Assembly (NCBI GenBank): GCA_019188255.1
Contig: JAETXT010000001.1
Coordinates: forward strand, 496,001-560,000
Direction of reading: 5' to 3'
Length of the DNA: 64,000 nt
Origin: Verticillium longisporum
Lineage: Eukaryota > Ascomycota > Sordariomycetes > Glomerellales > Plectosphaerellaceae
Every line of letters starts with the position of its first letter. The first letter of the stretch is position 1. The notes below the pieces were generated by a model, which was given only the letters and a program-made list of their open reading frames with translations, ran no database searches and had not been told where the DNA came from. Shown here in pieces: positions 37,581-49,104 of this stretch. A program made the position numbers and the translations under genes.

Positions 37581-38347
37581 ACTTCCTCCAGTGTGTGTTA
37601 GTTGTGTGTGTGCCCGTCTTGCCGTCTCTCCCACCGTCTCCAGGTACCTGCCTTGCCTGCCTGCCTCCCTCCTCCAGGTGCCCTGGTGAGGTGCCTGGCG
37701 CGTGCGAGGCTTTGCAGTGTCCCCCCTCGTTCTCGCTTCTGGCTTTTCCCCCCTTCTCATTCCCATTCCCATGCCCATCAGCATCCGCCCCCCTCCACGT
37801 CAACATTTCCCTGTCTCCCGTCTTCCGTCTGCCCACCCCGTGGCCCCCGTCAAAGTCACCTACCAGCTTGCTCGCCTCTCATCGAGGTCCCACACACGCC
37901 CAGGCCCAGCCCAACCCCAGTAAAGCAACCCAGCCCACTCTGACGGCCAGCCAAAGTAACCCGGCACCCAGCGAGCGCCCAGTACCACCAAGCACTAGGT
38001 ACCTAAGGAGGCACCCACTCCTCCTCCTCCCCCCCAGCCGAACCCATCCATTATTACCCACACCTGTTCGTCCTGTCGGGTGACCCGGTCTTCTCGTTTG
38101 TCACTCTTCACCTCCATACACTTTGTCGACAACGACCCCAATCAAGCCGACGACCACGACCACGATCGCATCCTCCCCGCCAAATCCTGCGGCCGCTGCC
38201 GGTCAAATGGTCGTCCTTCGAAATCGACGACAATCTCCTGCCGTCGCCTCTGGACGCACCCGACTCTAGCCTCCTTGTCGAGCGGTCCATTTTCGACGAC
38301 ATCCCGACGACAAGCGAAGGTCGGACGCCGTCCACCCGCTCTCCACC

Positions 38348-40244
38348 ATGGCGATTGCCATGGGCTGGCAGAAGCCCGACAATGTCGCCGGCTCGTCAGC
38401 CCCGGCCATCATGGTCGGTCTCTTCGTCGCTTCTGGCGGCCTTCTTTTTGGCTATGATACAGGGTAAGCACGTACCAGCCACGATCGTGCCGACCGAGGG
38501 AACGCGCGATCACTGCGACTACAAACCGTGAAAATATCACGACGAAGGAACCCTGGACTAACTGGTGTTTCGCCGTCATGTAGCACGATAAACGGCATTC
38601 TGGCCATGGAGGCTTTCCGACGAGACTTTACCACTGTGCCTCAAGGAGCCGACGGACGATATATCATCACGGCCGCCCAGTCCTCCATCATCGTCGCCAT
38701 CCTCAGCGCGGGCACGGCCCTCGGTGCACTGCTGTCTGCGCCGGCAGGCGACACCATCGGCCGTCGCATGTCCTTACTTGCATCCGTCGGCGTCTTCTCC
38801 TTCGGCGGTATCTTCCAAGTCTGCGCGCACAATATTGACATGCTTCTTGTCGGAAGGTAAGCATCATCTGCGGCTGGCCCTGAGCCGCGAGATTCGTCAT
38901 ACCTGGGGCTGACCCGACGCAGGTTCTTCGCAGGTGTGGGAGTAGGCGCCATTTCTGTCCTCGTCCCCTTTACCAGTCTGAAATGGCTCCAAAATGGATA
39001 CGTGGAACACTCGTCTGCGCCTATCAATTCTCCATCACCTTGGGTTTGCTTTGGGCTTCGAGCGTGAACATGTTAACCCAGCACATGCAAACACCTGCCG
39101 CCTATCGCATACCACTGGGCATCCAGCTCGTATGGGCTGTCGTACTGGCTGCCGGTCTTCTCGTTCTACCCGAGACCCCACGTTATCTGGTTAAGTCCGG
39201 CAAGCAAGAGGCGGCAGGCCTCTCGCTTAGTCGACTTCGCCGCCTCGACATCACTCATCCGGCCCTCCAGGACGAATTACGCGAGATCGTGGCCAACCAC
39301 GAATATGAACTCACGTTGGGCCCCGACTCATACCTCGAGCTCTTTACCGGCCACCCGCACCTCGGACGACGTACCCTGACCGGCTGCGGACTGCAGATGC
39401 TGCAGCAACTCACTGGCATCAACTTTATCATGTACTACAGCACCACCTTCTTTGATGGTGTCAATGTCGATGACCCCTACCTCAAGTCCCTCATCCTTCA
39501 CATCATCAACGTCTGCTCCACCATCCCGGGCCTATTGGTTATCGAGACGTGGGGTCGCCGCAAGCTCCTCATTGTAGGCGCTATTGGTATGGCCATCTGC
39601 CAGCTGTTGATCGCCTCTTTCTCGGCAGCGGCAGGAGCCCATCTCCGGCAGGCTTCGCAGATCATCCTCATCGTCTTCTGCGCCATCAACATATTCTTCT
39701 TCGCGGCCTCCTGGGGCCCGGTGACGTGGGTTGTCACTTCCGAAATTTACCCCCTGAAGATCCGTGCCAAGGCCATGTCCGTATCCACCTTTGCCAACTG
39801 GCTGCTGAACTTTGCCATTGCCTATGGAACGCCGTTCATGGTCACGGATGAGCCTGGATCCGACAACATCGGGCCCAAAATCTTCTTCCTCTGGGGCGCC
39901 TTCTGCATCATCGCATTATTATTCGTATGGTGCATGGTATACGAGACCAGCAAGGTCAGTCTCGAGCAGATTGACGAGATGTACGAACGCATCGACTACG
40001 CCTGGAACAGCACGCGATTCGAGCCCAGCTGGAGCTTTCAACAGCTGCTCACAGAGGGCTGGTCTGATAGCGGGGTGCCGCCTCACCCCGAACACGAACT
40101 ACAACAGACGTCATCGGCGTCAACAACTCAGTCGAGCTCTAATGCGCCATCAGCACCAGGGACAGGGGTTCTGGGAGCACGTCATCGTCGACGTCAGAAA
40201 ACAAAACACAACCACAGTTGGGCAACGTTGATTTTAGTTATTGA
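38348..40244 (+). CDS. MFS sugar (hexose) transporter or sensor, one sure and one likely 1-nt frame break
   Basis: Plasma-membrane sugar porter of the 12-helix HXT type. Exons are 38348-38463, 38584-38856 and 38923-40244. The start GSSAPAIMVGLFVASGGLLF is very like fungal RCO-3/HXT glucose transporters or sensors. Family motifs include FGYDTGTINGI, GDTIGRR, PETPRYL, QQLTGINFIMYYSTTFF, ETWGRR and SWGPVTWVVTSEIYPLKIRA. A C run at 38965-38968 lacks one base (VLVPLYQSEMAPKW expected), so the frame breaks in helix 4. A second deletion is likely in the G run 40165-40168: the written frame ends at 40263 with a basic-hydrophobic tail, whereas restoring one base gives a Ser/Thr-rich tail ending LGNVDFSY at 40244 (570 aa). 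Transport and sensing cannot be told apart here. The very long pyrimidine-rich leader suggests tight regulation. Confidence 0.88.
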
Positions 40245-41714
40245 TCTATACCCCAAAGCATGAATCGCTGTTGTCATTAGGATCACCTTCGTTCTTTTCT
40301 CTTTTCTCGTATCATACCATATACCGAATATCAGCTACCAGCGACGGAGTTAACGAAGTAACGGAGTTCAAAGGTAAGGGAACGGCCGGGACGGGATGGG
40401 TTGGAGGTCGGGCCTCGAGGACGGAGGACTTGACCGGAACATGTTTGGGCAATTCATTACATCAACGGCGTGCGTACTACATACTCGATAACGTGCTCGA
40501 CGCGGAAAGTCCATCATGTCTCTTACAGGCCCGAAAAGGGGTGTCTGTAAACTAACAGGCCTACGGTGGCCAGGATTTGTTTCCCAGCATGCCGTCCGGG
40601 CACGGCGTAGAGTAACCAGGCTGCGTTCAGCACACTGAAAGGGGCCGTTTGGCAGCTTGCATAGTTTCGCACAATGGAATCATTCGATCATGTAAGAGGA
40701 ATGGTGATGAAGGGCTTGCGCCGCGAGTGATATGTGACTGGTTCGTGAATCTTTGACTACCATGGTGGATCGTACAAAGGGTTTACACGGGGGAATTTGC
40801 GTGGTAGTCTCTAGTGACGAGGTTGTCTGTCTCCTGGTTTCTCCTAGTCAGGCCATGCATCTTTCTATTGTGCCGGCTAAGATAGATATCCTTGACAACA
40901 TGCATCAAATCATGAAGGCTTTCCACGCCATTTGTACCTGACGCACACGAGTGTTAGGAAGCCGGGTTTTCTAGTCTTGATTACCATCAAAATCTCATCA
41001 TCATTGTCTTTTGAAACTGTCTGTGAATGGGCAGACGCTTCACAAAAAAATCGACGACAGTGAAGATCTAGTCGTAGCGAAATGAACATCATCCTGCATC
41101 TTTCTTCATGCAATCGAGAGTATCACTTAGAAGCTTACCTGTTGTTCACCATCGGCCACGTCTTGCTGTCTTTATGACTTGTGTGTAGTAGGAATGACTG
41201 CGATCGGCCCGCGGAGCTCATTACTGTTGCTTTTCCCAGTCGTTTACTCAACAGCGCATTTCTGGGTTGTCGCCGCGGCGACACATATGTGATCACGAAC
41301 AGGTGCATCGCTTTTCCTTTCCACGACGACCGCGAAGCAAGAGGTCTAGGGTCTTCTATGTAGTTCCGGCCGCTGCCTTGGCTTCATTCCCAACCACTGC
41401 TGTCCTTTTCTTCAACGCTGCGTCCTCTTCCTGCTGATTTTTCCTGGCTGCTGCTCCGGTTCCTGGCACGCCTCTCTGTTCTTACAGCTGACTTGGAGCT
41501 CTCGGTTGATGCAGGAATCTCCGAAATTCACAGCCTCGGCCGTGATACACAGCAGTATATTTGTTAAAGGAAAGCCTTCCTTAACCAAGAGACAGAGACA
41601 AGAACAAGTACCATCGGAGCACACTGATCCAGACAACAGAGTCAAGCATTGCAAGCAAGAGTACCAAGCACAACAAAAAACGGAGAGCAGGTAAAAAAGC
41701 ACGTCCAACACAGC
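40245..41714. other. Spacer upstream of the RBR gene
   Basis: About 1.5 kb of non-coding sequence with the transporter 3' UTR at its left end and the RBR promoter at its right. AT content is somewhat higher than in neighbouring genes. Open frames are short and featureless. Confidence 0.6.
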
Positions 41715-43584
41715 ATGAGTCGTCTGGAGGACCTCGACGAGGAGGTCCTGGCCATTGTGCTCAGGTCTGGACTCATCAATCTCAACAACCCCGGCACGCA
41801 ATACGAAGTCTCTCAAGCCATCGACACGGCTCTCGGGATCGCTAGCGATGAGCAGATCAACATTGCCATAATGAGGAGCGTGCAGAATCAGGTGCGCGCC
41901 TCTGCTTCGACTTCTGCCACCACGACTGAGCCTCCTGCCGCGGAAAGGGACACGGAACAGCCCACCTGGATCGCTGAAGCGGAGAGGAAGAGAATACTGG
42001 CCCATCTCCAGGCCGTGGCCGACTCCGGTGACGAAGCTGACGAAAGGAAAGGACGTGATACGGGCGACGTGTGCTCCATCTGCCTTGAGGCCACGGACCC
42101 TGACAGACAGATCAAGTTGCCGTGCGGTCACGTCTGGTGCAAGAAGTGTCTCTGCCGACAGCTCGTCAGCGGTCTGGGTCCCGGTGCCGTCTGGCCGCCC
42201 AAATGCTGCGACCCGCTCGACGAGTCGACGATCGCCTGGCTGGACTTGCCCGACGTGCTGCGCCTCTGGCTGCAGGCCCGACAGCAGAACGAGACACCCG
42301 TCGGCGAGCAGGTTCATTGTGCCCGCCCGGCTTGTGGCGAGTTCATCCCGGCGAGGCCCGGTGAGCAAACAGATGCCACCTGCCTGGTCTGTGGCGACAA
42401 CACATGCCGTGCCTGCCGCCGAGCCTCACATCCAGGACGGCCCTGCACTGAAGAGGCGGAGGATGAGATGCTCAAGGATCTCATGGATGAGAAGGGGTGG
42501 TCGAGCTGCCCCCGGTGTAGTCGGATCATCGAGCTGACTGCCGGCTGCAACCACGTAACGTAAGTTCACCCTTTTTATCCCCTGGTGTCATTATGAAGTT
42601 TATACGCCGGGGGGGGGGGCTTTTCTGTTGATTCAATGATGAAATGGAGACTGATTGTATCATTGCAGATGCCGCTGCGGCGCCGAGTTCTGCTTCCTTT
42701 GCGGAGAGCCGTTCCGTTTCACGCACCAGTGTCCACGATACGGCAACGGCCGGGGACAGCGCGTGCCGGTACGCGAGCGCCGTAGTCAATATCACCAGAG
42801 ACAGGAAAACGAGGACAACAGAGCGAGCGAAGCCCGACAAGAAACACAAGAGCCGGACCGCGGAGGCCGTCGTTTCGATGATATTCCATGGAACTTTGGG
42901 TCCTTCCAGGCGTACGCAGTCGACGAGACGGAGCTGAGATCCGCGTGGAGGCCTGAGGAGGCTCGTCGACGCATGCAAATGATCAATCAAATGTTGATGG
43001 AAGACGATTTCGAGAACAGCTCAACGCCAAACCGGCCCTGGCCTGGTAGCTTCGTTCGACGCATGCAAATGATCAATCAAAGATTGACGGAAGATGATTT
43101 TGAGAACAGCTCAACGCCAAGCCGGCCATGGCCTGCTAGCTTCGTCCCACAACCTGGCCTTGGCAGCCGGAGGCCGTCATCTCGTTCCATGCAGCCGAGT
43201 ACCACTGTGGTAGATCCTTTCGGCAACTCGTGGGCCCAGAACACTCCCTTTGCTCCATTGACTCAACATACAACTGCCGATCAAGACGAGGAAGTCGGAG
43301 GACGCCGGGGCAGAGGCCGGAGGCCGTCCCCCTCCCGGCGCCCCTGGATAGGAATACCCCGGCCAGAACTTTTCCCCCCGCTACCTCGCCCGGCACGTGC
43401 GGCTCTCTCGAGGCAGACGGCCCGGGCCTCGACCGGCGCAGCACCTGAAGGTCTCGAACAAGGTAATTCACAAAGCCAGCAACAAGGCAGATCCCCTTCG
43501 GCTTCACGTTCCCCACGCTCTACACACCGCACGTATGGACAGCCACCGCATGGCAGGGAATTTGAGGACCCCGCTGATCGCTAG
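41715..43584 (+). CDS. RING-between-RING (RBR) E3 ubiquitin ligase
   Basis: Likely an E3 ligase that takes ubiquitin from an E2 onto its own cysteine before transfer. Exons are 41715-42559 and 42669-43584 (586 aa). After a short helical N-terminus, RING1 is CSICLEATD...LPCGHVWCKKCL; the IBR carries CARPACGEFI, CLVCGDNTCRACR and HPGRPC; RING2 is CPRCSRIIELTAGCNHVTCR then CGAEFCFLCG. The catalytic Cys by analogy with Parkin/HHARI is Cys278 in GCNHVTC, directly at the splice junction. The long C-terminus is Arg/Gln/Ser/Pro-rich and disordered, with a 30-residue tandem duplication. RBR proteins of this layout are expanded and fast-evolving in moulds, so the substrate cannot be guessed. The gene converges on chk1, with only 286 bp between stop codons. 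Confidence 0.9.
42967..43146 (+). repeat. Exact-period 90-bp tandem duplication inside the RBR gene
   Basis: Two adjacent 90-bp units (42967-43056 and 43057-43146) encode 30-residue repeats beginning RRMQMINQ and containing EDDFENSSTP. They differ at a handful of positions, several synonymous, and keep frame. Confidence 0.93.
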
Positions 43585-43870
43585 GTCTTATTCTTCTGCT
43601 GCTGCATTGACGGAAGAGCAGGGACGGACCGCGAGGATGACAACGTTTGAGTTACCACAATTATAGCGGGTTATTTGTCAGATCACTGTATGGAAGCGGC
43701 GATACACTTGAAAGGGAAGGGTTTAAAACTACTGATTCTTAACTTCTTCGGGTATCCTTCCTGTCGTGAATTGATATTGTAGTTTTGATTCTGAAAATGG
43801 GCCCGCTTGGATCCGCCTGTGAAGAAGACCGCAAGAAGACCCTGATGCCTCCTTTCAACAGGTCCCTCTC

Positions 43871-45569
43871 CTATGCGTCCGGGACGTAGACAACATCCTT
43901 GCACAGTACGACCACCTTTTTGAAGAAGCGACGCCACTCGAGAGGGTCGCCCTTGATTTTGACGAACCGCACGTCCAGAAGTTCCTGATCGTCAGGCAGC
44001 TGGTGACGGTGGACCTGAATCTCGCCGTGAAGGCTCTGCTTGCGACCGTCTAGGGTACGGACGCGGACGGTGGCGACGTGTTCTGCGTACAAGCTTGGCG
44101 TCACGGGAGGTGAGGGAACGCCAAGCTGATGGAGGGCATCGCCGAGCACTTGCACGAGGAGCTGCGGCGACATGTGGGAGAAGAAGCGCGTCAGAGACTC
44201 GGCTGGTACAATGTCGCGGAACTGGCGCGCAGCCTGGGTCAGGGTCAAGGGGATGCCAGGGTTTTGTGAGAATTGGCTCATCGTGGGCTCATCGACGAGA
44301 TGGTCTAACACCTGGCTACGACCGTTTGACTTGGGGAAGGTGCTGGTGTCACTACGCAACGCTGGCTGTGTCGAAGAGATGGCCATGGAGCCAACGGAAC
44401 GCAGGGCAGGGCGTTCATAGTCCCAGTCTATGTCGGTAATGTGTGTTTCAGGTTGGGTAGACGAAAGCTTGTCCGGTACGCCTGAGCCGTCAATGTCCAT
44501 GGAGTCGCCCGCGGTTGATGAGAGTAGTTGGGAGGGCCGCTGGCTGAAATCGATGCGTAGGTTCTGCAGCATTTGAGTGGCCAAAGTGAGCGGGTCAGCG
44601 ACCTTGCCGTCCCCGGTCATCAACGTGTTGTTTCTCGTATACCAAGGGTGCTGGCGTATTTTGCTGAAGGAAAATCGGCTTGCGGGGTCGACGCTCATCA
44701 TGCCGCGGAGGAGTGAAAGCACCTCAGCAGGGAGTCGATCCCAAAGGGCATCTGTGCTGCGACCCTTGGTTCGGAGGTACTCTTGATACTCCCAGCTGCC
44801 CTTAGATGGCTCATCCCATGGAGTGTTGCCCACCAACAAAACGAAGAGGATCACACCGCACGACCAAATGTCTACGAGATCTGGCGAGTATTTGGCTGTT
44901 GCTTTTCCGTTCTTATCGGAGCGGCCACAGGCAAGAATCTCCGGAGCGATGTAAGGAGGGCTTCCGCACAGGGCCGAGCTGGTCTTGCGCTGCCCCTTGT
45001 ACTCAAACATGGTCGCCATGCCAAAGTCTGCGAGCTTGAGATTTCCCGTTTCAGAGAGGAGGATGTTCTCTGGCTTCAGGTCTCGGTGGGCGACGCCTTT
45101 GGAGTGCATAAAGCTCACGCCGCTGACGAGCTGGAGGAAGTAGATGTGTGCAATGTCCTCAGAGACACCAACATCGGCCTCAACCTTGTCGAACAAGTCT
45201 CCGCCCTCGGCGAATTCCATGGCGATCCATCGCCAGATGTGGTCTTCTCCTGTGGCGAACCACTCTATGATGTTGGCGTGCTGGCCAACATGAGAGTGAA
45301 GGGAGACCTCCATCAGCATCTGCTTGGCAGAGACGCGGCCTTGGCGGACAGCATAGTCCTTGTGGATGAGCTTGACAGCAAAGATTGGCGATGTTGTATC
45401 GAGGGGTATGGCCTTTTTGATGCTATTCAACGTTAGATCTCTGTTGCGTTCACGGGGAGCCAGAAGGCGGAGACAAGACGCACGATGCATAGGCTCCCCG
45501 TCCAATAGTTTTGGACACGATCCTGAAGGGCAGGTTATTGGGGAGAGGGTCTAATTGGGACTGAGCCAT
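43871..45569 (-). CDS. chk1: Checkpoint kinase Chk1
   Basis: Ser/Thr kinase that halts the cell cycle after DNA damage or replication stress, downstream of ATR/Rad3. Exons are 45569-45484 and 45422-43871 (545 aa). The start MAQSQLDPLPNNLPFRIVSK leads into the glycine loop GRGAYAS, split by the 61-nt intron. Kinase landmarks follow: AVKLIHK, EFAEGGDLFDK, AHRDLKPENI, ADFGMAT, CGSPPYIAPEI and WSCGVIL. The activation segment and HPWY end are typical of Chk1. A linker with TQP and SQ dipeptides, candidate ATR-type phosphosites (for example SSTQPE, SMSQFSQ-like), joins the C-terminal KA1-like regulatory domain (LTRFFSHMSPQLLVQVLGDA onward). The frame is intact. It is divergent from the UBE2C-type E2 gene, with MCB boxes in the shared promoter. 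Confidence 0.95.
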
Positions 45570-45949
45570 TGTGAATTAGTCGATCGCCAGCCCCGTCACC
45601 TCGAGATGGTTATGTGTGATGGTTCTAGGTACACGACATTTCGATCAAGCAAGTGGGATGGTGTTGAGACGGTGAGTGCACTGATGACTGCCTTCAGGTA
45701 CCCAGGTACCTGGTAGGTAGGTACCTAGGCAAGTAACTTGCGCACCATCAACGGGGACCAAAAGTGGAGGCCAAGGATGCCTGATAGGCTGTTGTGAACA
45801 GTCTATATCCCGTCGCTGCCTGGGCTGCATGTCTGGCTGGCGATATGATTCAGGAGAGAGGAAGGTGCGTGCAAGTAAAGAAAAAAAAAGAAAACAAGCC
45901 ACTCACCATGCTGGCGGCATTCAAAGTGGTACACAGAACCGCGTCCTGA

Positions 45950-45955
45950 ACGCGT
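45950..45955. promoter_or_regulatory. MCB-type box ACGCGT, copy 1
   Basis: Perfect match to the palindromic MluI cell-cycle box bound by the G1/S factor MBF (Mbp1/Swi6) in fungi, 60 bp from the second copy and inside the chk1/E2 divergent promoter. Function is inferred from motif and context. Confidence 0.5.
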
Positions 45956-46015
45956 AAAGAGGTTGCACGAGTGGTGTTTGGGCATTCGTACACCAATTCG
46001 AAACAACCCCGCCTC

Positions 46016-46021
46016 ACGCGT
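46016..46021. promoter_or_regulatory. MCB-type box ACGCGT, copy 2
   Basis: Second perfect ACGCGT in the same divergent promoter, flanked by TC on the left and CT on the right. See copy 1. Confidence 0.5.
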
Positions 46022-46420
46022 CTTAGCGTATCTATTGGCTGGCAGAGCCCCCAATCGCGGTTGCCCCGGGCGGGTGACTGCTGGTTGCAGTAAACACCGC
46101 CTCGCCAAGCCCACCGAGCCTCAGCACCTCAGCAGCTCCCTTTCTGACCTGATTCAACCAGCACTGACTGACCGAATTACAATACGCTCAGTAGCATCTC
46201 TGACTTCCATTTTCTGCTTCCACATTCTTCCTACACAAACACCCGCCATTCAGAAACTTCTACATTCGCCTACAACGCCCATTGCCCCTCTTCCCCAGGC
46301 ACAAAACTGGACTTATCCTCCTGTCTTTGTCCCCCCCCCTGTCGTCGAAACACCATTACCGGCTGTTGCATCCAGGGCCACACTATCCATACCCACCAAC
46401 TCTTTCACACCACCGCAGCC

Positions 46421-47130
46421 ATGGACTTTGCAGCAGAAGACAGCCAGAACGCCGCTCCTGGTAGCATCCAGCAGGCCAAGCTCAGCACAGCCCGCAAAGG
46501 CCCCGATGCGGGAAGCGTTACCAAGAGGTACGTAGCTTCGCGAAAGGGCGGCAGGACCACCAACGCCCTGACGCTCCTTGGTCCTAGGCTTTACGCTTGT
46601 CGGTGCTGGATCTCGTGCTAACCTGATTACCTCTGTCACAGGTTGCAGACGGAGCTGATGCAGCTTATGACCTCACCCGCGCCTGGCGTGTCCGCTTTCC
46701 CGTCAGCCGACGGCAACCTCATGAGCTGGACAGCTACCATTGAGGGACCAGATGACACCCCCTACGCTGGCCTCACCCTCAAGCTGAGCCTCGCCTTTCC
46801 CAACAACTATCCTTACGCTGCGCCTACTGTCCTCTTCAAGACCCCCATCTACCACCCCAACTTTGACTTCTCCGGTCGAATCTGCCTCGACATTCTCAAG
46901 GACAAGTGGACCGCTGCATACAACATCCAGACCGTCCTCCTCAGCTTGCAAAGCTTGCTGGGTGAGCCCAATAAGTAAGCCTCACCATGCTGCGAGACTT
47001 GGATGAACATGCACTGACACCACGAAGCTCTTCACCTCTCAACGGCGAGGCAGCCGAACTGTGGGACAAGGACATGGAGGAGTTCAAGCGCAAGGTCCTA
47101 GCCCGTCACCGTGACGTCGAGGACGAATAG
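46421..47130 (+). CDS. Ubiquitin-conjugating enzyme E2, UBE2C/UbcH10 type
   Basis: E2 that, in the family, works with the anaphase-promoting complex to drive destruction of mitotic cyclins and securin. Exons are 46421-46527, 46642-46974 and 47028-47130 (180 aa). The N-terminal extension (about 36 residues, ending [14 protein letters not shown]) is the mark of the UBE2C branch. The UBC fold shows the [18 protein letters not shown] stretch with the HPN motif, active-site Cys117 in [12 protein letters not shown], and the [12 protein letters not shown] helix. The short C-terminus ends in an acidic DVEDE. Length and active-site position are close to human UBE2C. Its promoter is shared with chk1. 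Confidence 0.94.
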
Positions 47131-47714
47131 GTGTTGTTTTTTTTTTGAAACGAGAGGGAAGGCATTATACCCGAGCACAGCAAGGTGGGAGTCTTCTTTG
47201 TATCGCATGAATGAAATAATGGCTTGTTTGGAACTGCGTTGCAGTTTCAAATTCTTGAACTGGCATAGCACTGCATGTGACATGGGTATGGGCGAGGAGG
47301 GGCATGGAGGAATGGCGAAGCAACGAATCTGTTCGCTCAAGGGCAGACGTATAGTCGGTAGCAAAGCTACTGAGCAACTTGTAACACCATCGATCAAATG
47401 ACCGACCGACCAACACCCCTACCATCGCTGCCCAAATCCATCCGTTCCACATCGTCTAGAATTTCGACCCCGCATGTCATTTCACTTTTAACCCCGGGTT
47501 CATCATATCGGTCGTCGAACCTATCCAGGGCCAGTCATCGGATTGGCTGGTTGTGGACGGTGGAAGAAGGATTTTCGTTCGGATTCGTCGGGGAATCAAG
47601 CCTCTCTCGCATTTCCTCTGAAGTAATCGTGGTGGTGGGAAAAGCTAAAGACCCATACAACTCCTTAATGCCGATGCCGCCCTTGTTTGAACTATTGCCA
47701 TAGAGAGGAAAATT
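47131..47714. other. Convergent spacer between E2 and eL31 genes
   Basis: About 0.58 kb with both 3' UTRs and a short T run right after the E2 stop codon. Nothing else is recognisable. Confidence 0.6.
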
Positions 47715-48356
47715 TTACTCCTCGACGACAACCGTCGGGAGACCCTTGGGGTTCTTGACGTTGACGGCCTGCACGTAGCTGTAAAGCTTCTCCTTGGCGC
47801 CGTCCTCGTCGTTTCGCCTGCGCGAGATGCGGACGCGGAGCCTGTAAGGAACGCCCTTAATACCCTGCTCCCAGACCTTCTTGTTCAGTTGGGGGTCGAG
47901 GCGGACATCGGTGGTGCCCTGCGTGACATGTTAGTTTTTCGGCGGGCCAAATAGTCGAGTTGGTTCCTTGTCGTCCACTTCTGCCTCCAACCCTTTCTGT
48001 CTCTTTGTCTGTCGGGCCGGAGGCAGTCGTAGGCGCGGAATAGTTGGCACGTACCATGGACTTGGTGGCGAAGAGCTTGATCTGCTTGATGGCCTGGGGA
48101 GCACGCTTCTTGAAGGTCTCGCCGTGGAGCTGTGGAAAACAAAATGTCAGCGTTGGGTTCCAACTGTGCACTGAAATAATCTCCTCTTCCTAGACCTGCT
48201 CAAGCCATCGTCGGCGGTCCCGTCTTGGAGTTGTGCGGTTTGGTTGCGGTGGTGTCTACTAACGCGCTTGTGCATGTGGATGGTGTACTCGCGAGCGACA
48301 ACGTCCGCGATGGCGGAGCGCTGCTTGCCGCCGGTCTTCTTCTGCTTGGTCGACAT
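47715..48356 (-). CDS. rpl31: 60S ribosomal protein eL31
   Basis: Structural protein of the large ribosomal subunit near the exit tunnel. Exons are 48356-48264, 48129-48055 and 47918-47715 (123 aa). The sequence SAIADVVAREYTIHMHKRLH, then FKKRAPQAIKQIKLFATKSM, VRLDPQLNKKVWEQGIKGVP and YRLRVRISRRRN covers the whole family signature. The two introns (134 and 136 nt) are longer than most in this window, which is usual for fungal ribosomal protein genes. The C-terminus is acidic (VVVEE). The gene is divergent from the RGS gene across 748 bp. Confidence 0.95.
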
Positions 48357-49104
48357 CTTGGACGATTCCTCGTGGTTGTCGCTGGTTCAGGGCTTGTCGA
48401 GGAAGTTGGGCGTTGGGCTGGCGAAGGTCCAGGTCTGGAGTCTGAATTCTGGCAAAGTGGAAAACCGAACAAAATCCTGTGTGCAGGCGCAAAAAGCCCT
48501 AGCGAGCCAATCAAATTGCCCACTTGCGGGCCGGACTGTGGTGGGTGGTTGCACGTGACTCGGCGCATCAACCGACAAAGCATGCCCCCACTCTGCTCAG
48601 ATGAGCGATGCCGACAAGGGGCATGACAGGGCCCAGTACGTACCGACCCTGGGTCCCCACCCCCCAACCGCAGCCGCCGGACGCAGCAATCCATCTCGTC
48701 TCAGTCTGCCTGGCGTCAACGACCTGGCGAGTGATCTGCTGTTGTTGCCGTTTCCATGGCCCGCATCGTCACATTCCTGCGACTGCCGTCAACCACAACC
48801 TCAACGAAGACGCCCTCTTTTTGCGCTGAGCGCATTCGCAACACTTCCGCTCTTTCAAAACGATCACGATAGTCGACGGACCAGGAGCAATTGGCCGATA
48901 CGAGTTCGCGTCGCACAGGGGTTTGGTTCGCCAGGAAACAACCGTTTCTGCCCATCGCGATCTCATCAATCGCACAGAGCATTCTCTTCACCACTATCAC
49001 CTCTACCACGCCTGTCGAACCGATCTTCGACTTTCGCTCTTCAGCATACGTGAAGCACACACGCTTGAACGACCATCGCCGCAGCTTGAGCATCCCCAAT
49101 CATC
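48357..49104. promoter_or_regulatory. Divergent promoter, rpl31 / RGS gene
   Basis: These 748 bp lie between two divergent start codons, with short leaders on both sides. The open frames in this stretch are antisense or leader readings without motifs. Confidence 0.55.

Larger units (their letters stand above)
32813..38347. other. 5.5-kb gene-free spacer upstream of the sugar transporter
   Basis: No open frame here has a domain or plausible composition. It contains several microsatellites (listed separately), repeated GGTACC/CCTAGG-type motifs at about 33146-33173, 35088-35140, 36955-36974 and 37995-38007, and a C/T-rich plus-strand stretch from 37500 to 38340 that is probably the transporter's promoter and long 5' leader. 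I see no transposon remnant. Confidence 0.6.
45570..46420. promoter_or_regulatory. Shared divergent promoter, chk1 / UBE2C-type E2
   Basis: These 851 bp lie between the two start codons. Two perfect ACGCGT MluI boxes (45950-45955 and 46016-46021) sit near the middle, about 0.4 kb from each start. A cluster of GGTACC, CCTAGG and GGTAGG motifs lies at 45697-45729 and a short poly-A run near 45880. The right end is C-rich leader of the E2 gene. Confidence 0.6.

Noticed and set aside
37571..38083. 170-aa Pro/Ser-rich open frame upstream of the sugar transporter
   Set aside because: It is a translation of pyrimidine-rich leader and microsatellite sequence; no protein features.
38160..38340. Protein-like open frame (KWSSFEIDDNLLPSPL and onward) just before the sugar-transporter ATG
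   Set aside because: It has no start codon in frame, no clear splice sites joining it to the transporter, and the transporter already begins with its family N-terminus. It could be a leader or an unrecognised exon, but evidence is too thin.
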